Shown here piece after piece: positions 25,232 through 34,156 of a stretch of 64,000 bases of DNA. Positions within the stretch are counted from its first letter, which is position 1, and every line of letters begins with the position of its first letter. The notes beneath the pieces were generated by a model that ran no database searches, was not told the origin of the DNA, and was given only the letters and a program-made list of their open reading frames with translations. This DNA comes from Mesorhizobium sp. GTDB taxonomy: Bacteria > Pseudomonadota > Alphaproteobacteria > Rhizobiales > Rhizobiaceae. A program made the translations under genes and the position numbers. Location of the stretch: positions 300,782 through 364,781 of the forward strand of contig SAQE01000001.1 of NCBI GenBank assembly GCA_004020545.1, read 5' to 3'.

Positions 25232-25861
25232 TCAGGCCGCCGACAGCACGATCTCTTCGGCCGTCGCGTGAATCGAGATTGTCATGTTGGCCTCACGCGC
25301 CAAAAGCAGCGTGTAATAAGGCTGGACCGAGTGGGCGTCGATGGGCTCTTCGGGCTTGTGGCCGGAATGCAGCTCGAGGAATTTTGGCGGCACGCGCAGC
25401 ATCGGGCCGCTGGCCGACAGCGAAAAACGCGGCTCGGTCTCGGGGTTCTCCAGCGTGACCACCAGTTTGCCGCCGCGCGGTATGGCGGCATTGGCGACGA
25501 GAATGAGATTGAGCAGCAGCTTGACCTTGTTCTTGGGCAGCAGCGCGCGAGCCCCGTTCCAGACCAGTTCCGGCTTCTCGTTCTTCAGAAAGGCAATGGC
25601 CACGGCCTCCGCGTCGCCGGTGTCGATCATCATACCGGCAGAGCCGGCGGCGCCGAAAGCGATGCGGGCAAACTGCAGGCGCGCCGAGGCGTTCCTGGCG
25701 CTCTGGCGGATCAGCTTCATGGCGTCTTCGTCGGCGCCGCCTTCGTCGAGCAGTTCGAGGCCGTTGTTTATGGCGCCGACCGGCGAAATGATGTCATGGC
25801 ATACGCGGCTGCACAGAAGCGCCGCCAGATCGGGGGCGGAGAGGGTGAAGAGCTCGGCCAT
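25232..25861 (-). CDS. chpT: Histidine phosphotransferase ChpT
   Basis: 209 aa. The N-terminal DHp-like hairpin carries the phospho-accepting His22 in SRVCHDIISPVGAINNGLELLDE, followed by a degenerate GHKL-like domain (LLNLILVANAAIPRGGKLVVTLE). This is the ChpT pattern: a dimeric phosphotransferase that passes phosphate from hybrid kinase CckA to CtrA and CpdR. It is divergent from the eipA-type gene and two genes from ctrA, an order also found in Brucella. Confidence 0.93.
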   Translation of the reverse strand: MAELFTLSAPDLAALLCSRVCHDIISPVGAINNGLELLDEGGADEDAMKLIRQSARNASARLQFARIAFGAAGSAGMMIDTGDAEAVAIAFLKNEKPELVWNGARALLPKNKVKLLLNLILVANAAIPRGGKLVVTLENPETEPRFSLSASGPMLRVPPKFLELHSGHKPEEPIDAHSVQPYYTLLLAREANMTISIHATAEEIVLSAA

Positions 25862-26207
25862 CGGATAAATCCCTGCTAGTTCACATATTCATGGCCGAGC
25901 GACCGATTTTCGCGCCCGCCGCGCGAATCACGCTCTTTTCCAACGCCCTCTGAATACACAGCGCCCGCCCGTGCATCAACAAATCCGCGGCCGCGGTCGA
26001 CGAAAATGGTGCGTTTACGCCTTGAAAACGAGGCTAAAGGGACTGTGCCGGGCCGGTAGCCTTCGAACCGCCATCTTCCTGCGCCAGCTTAATGGTTGAA
26101 AAAGGATTACGGCATAGTTTGCCCGTGATAGTCATCTCGAAGCGGCCGCCAAGAGCCGTAGGGGTACGAGGCGTCGGCGAAAGTGCTCCCTGACGGAGAT
26201 TGGAAGC
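25862..26207. other. Intergenic region between chpT and the eipA-type gene
   Basis: 346 bp without a supported gene, holding the divergent promoters. One GANTC (GAATC near 25925) and a TTAA half-site near 26089 are visible, but no complete TTAA-N7-TTAA CtrA box was found by eye. GGAGATT about 8 bp before the downstream ATG is its ribosome-binding site. Confidence 0.5.
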
Positions 26208-26789
26208 ATGTTTTCCCGATTCTATGACCGGACTATCGTCCGCGTCCTCACCATGACGATCGCCCTCGTGGGCGTCCTCATCTTCTCGACCTCCGCGTCG
26301 CGGGCTCAGGAATATACCGCCCAGGAGATCATCGATTCCGGCCACAAGTTCTTCGGCGCGACGTCGGGCGGCCTCGCCACCGTGGTCGAAAAGATCTTCG
26401 CGTCCTACGGCCTGCCCAACGGCTATTTGCTCGGCGAGGAGGGATCCGGCGCGCTGATCGGCGGCCTGACCTACGGCGAGGGCACGCTCTATACCAAGAA
26501 TGCCGGCGACCATAAGGTGTTCTGGCAAGGCCCGTCGCTCGGCTGGGATTTCGGCGGCGAAGGGTCGCGCGTGATGATGCTGGTCTACAATCTGGACGAC
26601 ATCAGCAGCCTCTATAACCGCTTTGGCGGTGTTGCCGGTTCCGCCTATGTCGTAGCGGGCGTCGGCTTCAACGTGCTGCAGAGCAACAGGGTGCTCATCG
26701 TTCCGATCCGTACCGGCGTCGGCGCCCGGCTCGGCGTCAATCTCGGCTATCTGAAGCTTACCGAACGGGCGACCTGGAATCCGTTCTGA
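26208..26789 (+). CDS. eipA: Periplasmic DUF1134 protein, EipA-type
   Basis: 193 aa. An N-terminal signal peptide (hydrophobic 13-28, cleavage after SRA near residue 33) is followed by the DUF1134 core: ATSGGLATVVEKIFASYG, GYLLGEEGSGALIGGL, WQGPSLGWDFGGEGSRVMMLVYNL and GVGARLGVNLGYLKLT. In Brucella abortus the DUF1134 protein EipA is CtrA-regulated, periplasmic and needed for envelope integrity, and its gene lies beside chpT and ctrA as here. Orthology is inferred from domain and neighbourhood. Confidence 0.88.
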   Translation: MFSRFYDRTIVRVLTMTIALVGVLIFSTSASRAQEYTAQEIIDSGHKFFGATSGGLATVVEKIFASYGLPNGYLLGEEGSGALIGGLTYGEGTLYTKNAGDHKVFWQGPSLGWDFGGEGSRVMMLVYNLDDISSLYNRFGGVAGSAYVVAGVGFNVLQSNRVLIVPIRTGVGARLGVNLGYLKLTERATWNPF

Positions 26790-26929
26790 GCGGACAGGAT
26801 TGTCACAACCGCTCGGATAAGCCTGATCGCGCCGTGGCATGCTCTTGCCGCGGCGCTGGATTTCCGCCATGCCAAGGTGGCACAGTCGGGCATTGGCGGG
26901 TTGCCGCCTCGCATACGGAATAGTCCATC

Positions 26930-28075
26930 TTGGTCCAGTCGGTCCTGTTCTTCGCACTCGGCTTCCTCTGCGCCGTCTTCCTGGTGTCGCTGATCGCGCC
27001 GGCCGTCTGGCGGCGGGCCGTCGTCTTGACGCGCAGGCGCCTCGAAGCCTCGATGCCGCTGACGCCTGCCGAGATCCTGGCTGAGAAGGACCGGGTTCGC
27101 GCCGAATTCGCCATGACCACGCGTCGGCTCGAAATGAACATCAAGAGCCTCAAGGAGAAGGCGGCCGAGCAACTGGTCGAGATCGGCCGCGGCCGCGAGG
27201 CCCTCAAGGGACTGGCGGTCGAGACGAAGGACAAGAACCAGGCGCTTTCCGATCTGCAGGCCAAGAACGCGGAGCTGCGGCAGCGCGAGGAGGAATTGCA
27301 CAAACTGTCGGAAAAGCTGGCGCAAACGGAGCGCTCGCTGGAGAAGCGCGCGCTGGAGCTGCAAAAGCTGGAGCAGATGTATGACGACGCCAGCTTCGCT
27401 TCCAGCAACCGCCAGATCGAGCTCGTGGCCCGCGAATCGGAACTGGACAAGCTCGCCAACGACATCGCGGTGCTGCGCAGCCAGCGCAAGGAAGCGGAAA
27501 GGCGCAATCAGGAAGCCGCCACGGAAGGCAAAGCGGCGAGAGACGCGCTCAAGTTGGAAAAGAAGCGGGCAGCCGAGCTTGACAAGAAGGTCGAACGGCT
27601 GCTCGCGACGCTTGCCGACCGCGAGGAAAAGCTCGACCGGCGCGAGAAGGAGCTTGCCCGGATGCGCGAACGCCCAAAGCAGGCCCCTGCGGCAAACGGT
27701 GGAACGCACGATGCCGGCGAGGTCGAAGGCATCGACAAGGCTATCGCCAGGCTCGAGGGCGATCGGGAGCGGCTGGAGTCGAGGCTGACGGCGCTGGCGC
27801 GTGAGAACAAGCGGCTCAAGACCGATCTCGCCGCGCTTGAAACGGCAAGGCCCGAACAGGCAGGCGACGCGCGCCGCGCCGGTGCGGCGCTTCGCGAGCA
27901 GATGAATGAACTGGCGGCTGAGGTCGTCAACCTGACGATGAAGCTGGACGGGCCGGATTCGCCCATCGCCAAAGCCTTGGCGACTCCTCGCGACGGGCGG
28001 CAGGGCGCCGGCGAACGCGGTATCAGCCTCGCGGACCGCGTGAGGGCTCTGCAGAAGGCCAGCTCGACCAACTGA
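26930..28075 (+). CDS. Membrane-anchored coiled-coil protein of unknown function
   Basis: 381 aa. One N-terminal transmembrane segment (about residues 3-24, VLFFALGFLCAVFLVSLIAP) is followed by roughly 300 residues of charged heptad-rich helix, with a short linker around 258-272 and a LADRVRALQKASS end. The start is a TTG at 26930: an in-frame TAG lies just upstream at 26921, and the first ATG would remove the membrane anchor. It could act as a spacer or a cell-division or envelope scaffold. I do not recognise a named family. Confidence 0.8.
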   Translation: MVQSVLFFALGFLCAVFLVSLIAPAVWRRAVVLTRRRLEASMPLTPAEILAEKDRVRAEFAMTTRRLEMNIKSLKEKAAEQLVEIGRGREALKGLAVETKDKNQALSDLQAKNAELRQREEELHKLSEKLAQTERSLEKRALELQKLEQMYDDASFASSNRQIELVARESELDKLANDIAVLRSQRKEAERRNQEAATEGKAARDALKLEKKRAAELDKKVERLLATLADREEKLDRREKELARMRERPKQAPAANGGTHDAGEVEGIDKAIARLEGDRERLESRLTALARENKRLKTDLAALETARPEQAGDARRAGAALREQMNELAAEVVNLTMKLDGPDSPIAKALATPRDGRQGAGERGISLADRVRALQKASSTN

Positions 28076-28117
28076 TCCTGGCAGTCGGCCAAGCGGCGCT
28101 CTCCCAGGTTTGAGCGG

Positions 28118-28915
28118 CTATCGTTTCGAGAAGTGATGCAGGGCGATGGCCGAAGCGGCAGCGACGTTCAGGCTGTCGAAACCATCCGCCATGCCGATCC
28201 GTACAGTCCGCAGCCGGTTGAGCAGAGCTTCGGGCAGGCCTTCGCCCTCGGTGCCGAGATAGAGCGCCAGCCGAGGCGTTCTTTCCGCGGCGCGAATGTC
28301 GGTTTCGCCGCGCGGCGAGAGCGCGAACTGGGTGAAGCCAAGCCGGTCGAGCGTTGCGATCAAGCTCGTGGTGTCGCCGAAGGACGCAAAGGCAACCTTC
28401 AGCGCCGCCCCGACCGAAACGCGGATCGCTTTGCGGTAGAGCGGATCGCAGCAGGTTGGATCGAGAAGCACGGCGTCCGCGCCAAAGGCCGCGGCGTTGC
28501 GGAAGATCGAGCCCATATTGTCGTGATTGGATATGCCGACCAGAACGACGACCAGCGCGCTTGCGGGCAAGACTTCGAGCCAAGCCTCTGCCGGCTGAGG
28601 AGCGCCCCGAACGCCGATCGCCAATATGCCGCGGTGCATGTGGAAGCCGGCGATACGGTCCATGACCTCGCCGCTGGCGACATAGACCGGAAAGCCGGCC
28701 GGCGCCTTGAGCAGGACGCCTTCCAGGCCGGCCAACCTGTTTTCGAGAATGAGGGCCGACTCAGCGGCGAAGCGCCCGGCCGACAAAAGAAGATCCAGCA
28801 CCACCTTGCCCTCAGCGACGAAGCGCCCGTGGCGACCGATAAGATCGCGCTCGCGGATATCGAGATAGGCAGCGACACGCGGATCCTGCGGATCGCCGAT
28901 GGGAATGAGGTTCAT
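28118..28915 (-). CDS. SpoU/TrmH-family RNA 2'-O-methyltransferase
   Basis: 265 aa SPOUT methyltransferase. An N-terminal substrate-binding domain (about 1-105) is followed by the knotted domain with motif 1 NHDNMGSIFRNAAAFGADAVLL, motif 2 LGTEGEGLP and motif 3 MADGFDSLNVAAASAIAL, which bind S-adenosylmethionine. Targets are ribose hydroxyls in tRNA or rRNA; the exact nucleotide is unknown. It converges with the coiled-coil gene, 42 bp apart. Confidence 0.93.
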   Translation of the reverse strand: MNLIPIGDPQDPRVAAYLDIRERDLIGRHGRFVAEGKVVLDLLLSAGRFAAESALILENRLAGLEGVLLKAPAGFPVYVASGEVMDRIAGFHMHRGILAIGVRGAPQPAEAWLEVLPASALVVVLVGISNHDNMGSIFRNAAAFGADAVLLDPTCCDPLYRKAIRVSVGAALKVAFASFGDTTSLIATLDRLGFTQFALSPRGETDIRAAERTPRLALYLGTEGEGLPEALLNRLRTVRIGMADGFDSLNVAAASAIALHHFSKR

Positions 28916-28969
28916 GCAAATATCGCCGGCAAAATTGTCAGCGAGGTAAGGAGCTTTGGATAGGGCGGG

Positions 28970-29308
28970 TCAAGCCCCGGCGCGGCGCATCTTATAGGCC
29001 ATCTGGGACAGGTCGCCGTCGCCGAAAATGCCTTCCAGCATGCGAAGCAGCTCGCGCACGGCGTCGGACTTGCAGGAATAGTAGATCATCTGGCGATCGC
29101 GACGCGTCTCGACGAGATCGAGTGCTCTCAGCTTGGCCAGATGCTGCGACAGAGCGGACTGGCTCAGCTGAACTTTTTCGGCGATGGCACCGACCGACAT
29201 TTCGCCGTCGATCAGGTAGCTTACGATCAGCAGCCGCTTTTCATTGCCCATGAGCATCAGAAACGCTGCAGCCGATTCGGCATTGGCGACTAGCTTGCTC
29301 GAGATCAT
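28970..29308 (-). CDS. ArsR-family winged-helix regulator, NolR-like
   Basis: 112 aa. The helix-turn-helix reads MSVGAIAEKVQLSQSALSQHLAKLRALDLVETRRD, followed by a wing with QMIYYSCKSDA. It lacks the CxC metal site of arsenic and cadmium sensors. The pattern FLMLMGNEKRLLIVSYLIDGEM followed by SQSALSQHL is much like NolR, the rhizobial repressor of nod, transfer and growth genes; the name is not assigned because only similarity from memory supports it. A perfect 8-bp inverted repeat stands directly upstream, so autoregulation is possible. Confidence 0.88.
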   Translation of the reverse strand: MISSKLVANAESAAAFLMLMGNEKRLLIVSYLIDGEMSVGAIAEKVQLSQSALSQHLAKLRALDLVETRRDRQMIYYSCKSDAVRELLRMLEGIFGDGDLSQMAYKMRRAGA

Positions 29309-29312
29309 AGAT

Positions 29313-29349
29313 CCCCCATGTTTTCTGGCTCATCCAGTCACCATGGGGG
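29313..29349. promoter_or_regulatory. Inverted repeat upstream of the ArsR/NolR-like gene
   Basis: CCCCCATG (29313-29320) and CATGGGGG (29342-29349) are exact reverse complements 21 bp apart, starting 5 bp before the start codon at 29308. The position over the leader fits an autoregulatory operator or an mRNA hairpin that covers the ribosome-binding site. Confidence 0.4.
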
Positions 29350-29481
29350 CAATGGTGGCCGATTCCACAATGTTCAGGTCAGAAAGCGCCGCTGAATCAG
29401 CGCTACAACGAAAGGTAGATCATTTTATCTAAATCTCAAGAGTTGCTTTTGACCTGAGGCGATTAACTTTCGTTGCCGTGT

Positions 29482-30252
29482 CTAGCCGGCGGCGCGTCCG
29501 GCCTTTGCCATCTCGACCAGAACGGGCCGCAACTCGAGGGCAGCGGCGAGAGGCTGCGGGAAGAAGACCCTGCAGGTGCCATCCGCAGAGGCCAGGTCCA
29601 TGCCGTCCGGATCGAAACCTGTCGCAGTCCAGCCATCGCCTTCGGCTCCGCCGAAATGGTGGGCATAGATGGCGATCGCATCGCGATGGTCGGCGTTCAT
29701 GTGGTCAAGCGCCGACTGCTCGCCAGCCGCGAGTTCCTCGACGACCGGGCCGCTGGTGATCAGGTCGGCGCGATCGAGAAGATAGGCCTTGCCGAAGCCG
29801 CCATTCAGGCTGGCGCGTTCGGGCTCGAGCCGGAATATAGAGAAGTCGCCGAGCCCGGCATAGAGCTTCGCCTTCGGGTTGCGGTTGAGGTAGCGCCGTT
29901 CGGCGCGAAGGTGCTCGGCCGATCCACGGTCCAGCCGCAGCGCCTGGCACGCCAGCGTGATGCGCGGGTGCGCGAGCGGATCCCCCTTGCCGGGTTCGCC
30001 AAGCAGAAGCGAGCAGCGCGGATCGGCGAGAAGCGCGCCGGTATGCGCGGCCAGCATCGAGACGAGGATGAGCGGCGCGCCGTCTATGTCCGTCGCCGTG
30101 CCGACCCGGCTTGCCAGCGGCGCGCCTGTGCCAGGCTCGATCACCGCCAGTGCGCCGAAGCGGGCCGAGCGGATCAGCGTCTTCGCCAGCCTGACGGCCT
30201 CGGCATCGGTCTCGCGGATGACATCCTTCCTGGTCTCGGTCAAAGCGCTCAC
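29482..30252 (-). CDS. HugZ-like pyridoxamine 5'-phosphate oxidase-fold protein with DUF2470
   Basis: 256 aa. The N-terminal split-barrel flavin/heme domain (about 20-160: LIRSARFGALAVIEPGTG, ASRVGTATDIDGAPLILVS) is followed by a C-terminal DUF2470 domain (ALDHMNADHRDAIAIYAHHF). This two-domain build is that of HugZ/HutZ heme-utilisation proteins, which bind heme and may degrade it. The start is GTG 30252. It lies alone between the ArsR-like gene and the CoA-transferase gene. A heme role would fit the iron genes elsewhere in the window but is not proven. Confidence 0.82.
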   Translation of the reverse strand: MSALTETRKDVIRETDAEAVRLAKTLIRSARFGALAVIEPGTGAPLASRVGTATDIDGAPLILVSMLAAHTGALLADPRCSLLLGEPGKGDPLAHPRITLACQALRLDRGSAEHLRAERRYLNRNPKAKLYAGLGDFSIFRLEPERASLNGGFGKAYLLDRADLITSGPVVEELAAGEQSALDHMNADHRDAIAIYAHHFGGAEGDGWTATGFDPDGMDLASADGTCRVFFPQPLAAALELRPVLVEMAKAGRAAG

Positions 30253-30279
30253 CGCGATAAGTTGATTTCTGTTCTCCGG

Positions 30280-31461
30280 TTATCGGTCAAACAGCCCGGA
30301 CCTGACAAGGGCTTCGATTTCACTTTCGTCCATGCCGAAGCGTGCCAGCACGCTTGCCGGCTGACGGTCTGCAGCGGTTGGCGCCGCGGCAAGGGTCTGG
30401 GAGGCCTGCGAGAAACGTGGCGAAGGGGCAGGACGCTCGAACCGGTCGGACCTCACGAAGCTTTGCCTTGCGCGATTGTGAGAGTTACTCTTGGCCTCGG
30501 TCAGCGAAAGAACCGGCGCGACGCAGGCGTCGGTCGCGGCGAAGACGTCGGCCCATTCATTGCGCGTCTTCTCTCCGATCCTGTCAGCGATGGCGGCGCG
30601 CATCTCGGGCCATAGCGTCCTGTCATATTGGCCACGGATAAAACGCCGGTCGAGCGGCAGCAGCCTGGCGAACTCGGCAAAAAAATGGGGCTCCAAGCAG
30701 CCTATGGCGACATGCCGGCCGTCCGCGGTTTCATAGGCGTCGTAGAAGGGCGCGCCGGAATCGAGCAGGTTCTCGCCGCGCCTGTCGCTCCAGAGTCCCG
30801 CCGCCATGAAGGCGTGGATCGGAGCCGCCAGCATTGATGCACCCTCGATCATCGCAGCATCGATCACCTCGCCCTTGCCGGTGCGCGAGCGCTGGAAGAG
30901 AGCGGCCAGCACGCCGGCGATCAACATCATGGCGCCACCACCCTGGTCGGCGACGAGATTGAGCGGTGGCACGGGCGGGACTCCCTGCCTGCCGATGGCA
31001 TGCAGCAGGCCGGCATAGGCGAGGTAGGTAATGTCATGGCCGGCGCGGCGCGAGAGCGGTCCATCCTGGCCGAAGCCCGTCAGGCGGCCATAGATCAGCG
31101 CCGGATTGCGTTCGAGCATGACGTCGGGTCCGAGGCTGAGCCGTTCCATGACGCCGGGGCGGAAGCCTTCGACGAGGATGTCGGCCTTTTCCGCAAGGCG
31201 CAGCAGAAGCTCCGAGCCATCCGGACGCTTCAGGTCGAGCTCGAGGATGGAGCGGCCGTAACGATCGAGGTCGTATGCTTCCGGCAAGGGCAGGAGCGGC
31301 TCCTTGGCGTCCGCCCGATCGATGCGCAGCACGTCGGCGCCCATTTCCGACAGCATCAGGGCGGCGAGCGGCACCGGGCCGAGGCCCGCCATCTCGATTA
31401 CCTTGAGACCCGCCAGCGGTCCTGCCTTGACGGGGGAGGCGCCTGTCCGCGACGTGGTCAT
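30280..31461 (-). CDS. CaiB/BaiF CoA-transferase, alpha-methylacyl-CoA racemase-like
   Basis: 393 aa. The N-terminal LKVIEMAGLGPVPLAALMLSEMGADV and the motif RRAGHDITYLAYAGLLHAIG with its catalytic-type aspartate are typical of the alpha-methylacyl-CoA racemase branch, which epimerises 2-methylacyl-CoA and does not transfer CoA. It starts 6 bp after an HSD10-type dehydrogenase gene, matching a role in branched-chain fatty acid or isoleucine breakdown. It differs in subfamily from the CaiB protein at 4460. Confidence 0.88.
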   Translation of the reverse strand: MTTSRTGASPVKAGPLAGLKVIEMAGLGPVPLAALMLSEMGADVLRIDRADAKEPLLPLPEAYDLDRYGRSILELDLKRPDGSELLLRLAEKADILVEGFRPGVMERLSLGPDVMLERNPALIYGRLTGFGQDGPLSRRAGHDITYLAYAGLLHAIGRQGVPPVPPLNLVADQGGGAMMLIAGVLAALFQRSRTGKGEVIDAAMIEGASMLAAPIHAFMAAGLWSDRRGENLLDSGAPFYDAYETADGRHVAIGCLEPHFFAEFARLLPLDRRFIRGQYDRTLWPEMRAAIADRIGEKTRNEWADVFAATDACVAPVLSLTEAKSNSHNRARQSFVRSDRFERPAPSPRFSQASQTLAAAPTAADRQPASVLARFGMDESEIEALVRSGLFDR

Positions 31462-31467
31462 TCCCTT

Positions 31468-32229
31468 CTATTTCGGCGCCATGCGGATGGCGCCGTCGAG
31501 GCGGATCGTCTCGCCGTTCAGCATCTGGTTCTCGATAATGTGGAGCGCAAGCGCTGCATATTCCGAAGGCTCGCCGAGGCGGGGCGGGAAGGGCACCGAG
31601 GCGCCGAGCGAATCCTGCACCTCCTGCGGCATGCCGGCCATCATCGGCGTCTTGAAGATGCCCGGAGCAATGGTGCAGACGCGAATGCCGGACCGGGCGA
31701 GATCGCGCGCCACCGGCAGCGTCATGGCGACCACGCCGCCCTTGGAGGCCGAATAAGCTGCCTGGCCGATCTGGCCATCATAGGCCGCGACCGACGCCGT
31801 GTTGACGATGACGCCGCGCTCGCCGCCCGGCAGAGGATCGAGCTTGGCAGCGCGGTCGGCGACAAGGCGTATCATGTTGAAGGTGCCGATCAGGTTGATC
31901 TCGATCACCTTGCGGTATTGGTCGAGCGGGTGCGGACCGTCCTTGCCGACCGTCTTCACGCCGATGGCAATGCCGGCGCAATTGACCAGAATGCGCGGCT
32001 CGCCGAGCTCCTTCGCAACCTCGGCGATCGCGGCGGTGCCGCTGTCGCCGCTGCTGACATCGCACTGAACGGCGATGCCGCCGATGTCGGCCGCCACCTT
32101 CGCCGCGCGGTCAACGCCGACATCGAGTATCGCAACCTTGGCGCCCCTGGCGGCAAGGGTGCGCGCCGTCGCCTCGCCGAGGCCGGACCCGCCGCCGGTG
32201 ACGATCGCGATCTGGCCGTTCGGGTTCAT
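31468..32229 (-). CDS. SDR 3-hydroxyacyl-CoA dehydrogenase (HSD17B10-like)
   Basis: 253 aa. The cofactor motif TGGGSGLG and [11 protein letters not shown], with the inserted acidic region [23 protein letters not shown], are typical of type II 3-hydroxyacyl-CoA dehydrogenases. The catalytic set is Ser in [10 protein letters not shown] and YSASK. The C-terminus [10 protein letters not shown] also fits. It oxidises 3-hydroxy-2-methylbutyryl-CoA and similar substrates with NAD. It probably forms an operon with the racemase downstream and possibly with the GNAT gene 30 bp upstream. Confidence 0.92.
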   Translation of the reverse strand: MNPNGQIAIVTGGGSGLGEATARTLAARGAKVAILDVGVDRAAKVAADIGGIAVQCDVSSGDSGTAAIAEVAKELGEPRILVNCAGIAIGVKTVGKDGPHPLDQYRKVIEINLIGTFNMIRLVADRAAKLDPLPGGERGVIVNTASVAAYDGQIGQAAYSASKGGVVAMTLPVARDLARSGIRVCTIAPGIFKTPMMAGMPQEVQDSLGASVPFPPRLGEPSEYAALALHIIENQMLNGETIRLDGAIRMAPK

Positions 32230-32259
32230 GCAGGCATCCTCCCAGAATTTCGGACCATG

Positions 32260-32865
32260 CTACGAAGCACGCTGCTGGGGCGCAACCTGAATGACCGGAT
32301 CGACAGAGACCTGCGGACTGGCCGGCGCCCGGACCGCGGCCGAGGCGAGGTCCGCGACCCGCGCCGTATCCGCATGGCAGACCTCGCCGACGAAGCGGGC
32401 CACGGCGCCCGGCTTGATTTCATGGTGAAGCAGCCGGTCGAGATCGACGGGGCGAGGCATGGTGATCTGGCCGCGCGGAAACCGCTTGAAGCCGAGCGGC
32501 CCGTAGTAAGGCTCGTCGCCGACCAGCATCACGGCCGGCGCTCCGGCCCTCGCGGCGGCCTCGAGCGCGATGGCGACCAGCCTGCGGCCGATGCCGAGAT
32601 TCTTGAAGGCAGGGCGCACGGCAAGCGGGCCGAGCATCATGGCGCGGCCGGCGCCGGCGGCAACGCGCGTCATGCGCACCGAGGCGATCACCGTGCTATC
32701 CTCGACGGCGACAAAGGACATCGAGCGGTCATGTCCGCCAGCTTCGCGGATCTTGTAGGCGGCAAGCACGAAACGGCCGGGCCCGAAGGCCTCGTCGTTG
32801 ATGGCTTCGATTCCAGCATCGTGCGCCGGGGTTTCCGGCAGGTATTTCACGTCGGCAAGGCTCAT
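32260..32865 (-). CDS. GNAT-family N-acetyltransferase (YhbS-like)
   Basis: 201 aa. The acetyl-CoA binding motif is LGPLAVRPAFKNLGIGRRLVAIAL, followed by AVMLVGDEPYYGPLGFKRF, the YhbS-type ending of the fold. The last 60 residues are an Ala-rich low-complexity tail beyond the domain. The acceptor is unknown. It is probably transcribed with the SDR/racemase pair. The 298 bp upstream, to 33163, show no gene. Confidence 0.85.
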   Translation of the reverse strand: MSLADVKYLPETPAHDAGIEAINDEAFGPGRFVLAAYKIREAGGHDRSMSFVAVEDSTVIASVRMTRVAAGAGRAMMLGPLAVRPAFKNLGIGRRLVAIALEAAARAGAPAVMLVGDEPYYGPLGFKRFPRGQITMPRPVDLDRLLHHEIKPGAVARFVGEVCHADTARVADLASAAVRAPASPQVSVDPVIQVAPQQRAS

Positions 32866-33163
32866 GGTCTTTGCGTTCCGGTATACGAGGAAAGGTTTGC
32901 TGCAAGCGGCAGCGTTCGCCAGTCAGCGCTTCATCAAGCGCGGGCGTCCTTTCGTCGTCGGTCGAACCGGATCGAGGCAAAGTCGAACATGGGCGCCTCC
33001 GCTAGCATCAATTTTTCCCGGCTGCAATCGGCGCTTTTCACCTTTCTTCTCTTCCTGCTGCTTGACGAACTGGTTTGTCGTTTGACGAACTGTTCAGTGC
33101 CTGAGGGCTTCGACATTTCGGCCAAGCGCCTAAATGTCTGTTGGACCCGCAGGGAGATTTCGC

Positions 33164-34150
33164 ATGGGATTGCTGGTTGAAGGCAGATGGCAGGACCGTG
33201 CGCTCAGCACCGACAGCCGTGGCCGGTTCGTGCGGGCACAATCGCAGTGGCGCGACTGGATCACGCGGGGCGGCGAGCCGGCGGAGGGTAGCAATCGTGG
33301 CTTCAAGGCCGAGCCCGGACGCTACCACCTCTATGTTTCGCTTGCCTGCCCGTGGGCGCACCGGACGCTGATTTTTCGCGCTTTGAAGAAGCTGGAGCAC
33401 ATCATCTCGGTGTCGGTTGTACACCATTTCATGGGCGAGAACGGCTGGACCTTCAAGACCGAGGACGGCGCCACTGGCGATACGCTCTACGGCCTGGATT
33501 TCCTGCATCAGATCTACACCAAGGCCGACCCGGCCTATTCCGGTCGCGTGACGGTGCCAGTGCTGTGGGACAAGAAAGAGAGGACTATCGTCAACAACGA
33601 GTCCTCCGAGATCATCCGGATGCTCAATTCCGCTTTCGACGAATGGGGCGATGCCAGCCTCGACTTCTACCCGGCAGCCTTGCGATCAGAGATCGACAAG
33701 ATCAACGCGCTGGTCTATCCGGCGATCAACAACGGCGTTTACCGCGCCGGCTTCGCCACCACGCAGGCCGCCTATGAAGAGGCGTTCGGCGAACTGTTCT
33801 CAGCGCTCGACACGATTGAGGAGCGCCTTTCGAAGCAGCGCTATCTGGTCGGCGAGCGCATCACCGAAGCCGACTGGCGGCTGTTCACCACGCTGGTGCG
33901 CTTCGATCCGGTCTATGTCGGCCACTTCAAATGCAATCTGCGCCGCATCGCCGACTATCCGAACCTTTCGAACTATCTGCGCGACCTCTTTCAAGTCCCC
34001 GGCGTCTCGGGCACGGTCAACCTGCAGCACATCAAGGCGCATTATTACGGCAGCCACAAATCGATCAATCCGACGGGAATTATCCCGGCCGGGCCGGAGC
34101 TCGACTATGCCGCGCCGCACGATCGCGACCGGTTCAGGAAGGCGGCTTGA
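33164..34150 (+). CDS. Glutathionyl-hydroquinone reductase (Xi-class glutathione transferase, YqjG/PcpF type)
   Basis: 328 aa. It reduces S-glutathionyl-hydroquinones with glutathione. The N-terminal thioredoxin-like domain has the catalytic Cys62 in SLACPWAHRTLI. The GFKAEPGRYHLY lead-in, the VPVLWDKKERTIVNNESSEIIRML stretch and the C-terminal helical domain (RYLVGERITEADWRLFTTLVRFDPVY) are typical of the Xi class. ATG 33164 is chosen because AGGGAG precedes it by 7 bp; an ATG at 33134 lacks such support. Confidence 0.93.
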   Translation: MGLLVEGRWQDRALSTDSRGRFVRAQSQWRDWITRGGEPAEGSNRGFKAEPGRYHLYVSLACPWAHRTLIFRALKKLEHIISVSVVHHFMGENGWTFKTEDGATGDTLYGLDFLHQIYTKADPAYSGRVTVPVLWDKKERTIVNNESSEIIRMLNSAFDEWGDASLDFYPAALRSEIDKINALVYPAINNGVYRAGFATTQAAYEEAFGELFSALDTIEERLSKQRYLVGERITEADWRLFTTLVRFDPVYVGHFKCNLRRIADYPNLSNYLRDLFQVPGVSGTVNLQHIKAHYYGSHKSINPTGIIPAGPELDYAAPHDRDRFRKAA

Positions 34151-34156
34151 GCAGGT

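Noticed and set aside
31000-33180. A 726-codon open frame on the plus strand opposite the racemase, SDR and GNAT genes.
   Set aside because: It is a GC-rich antisense shadow: the protein is dominated by Arg, Ala, Gly, Asp and His, and real families are read from the other strand along its length.
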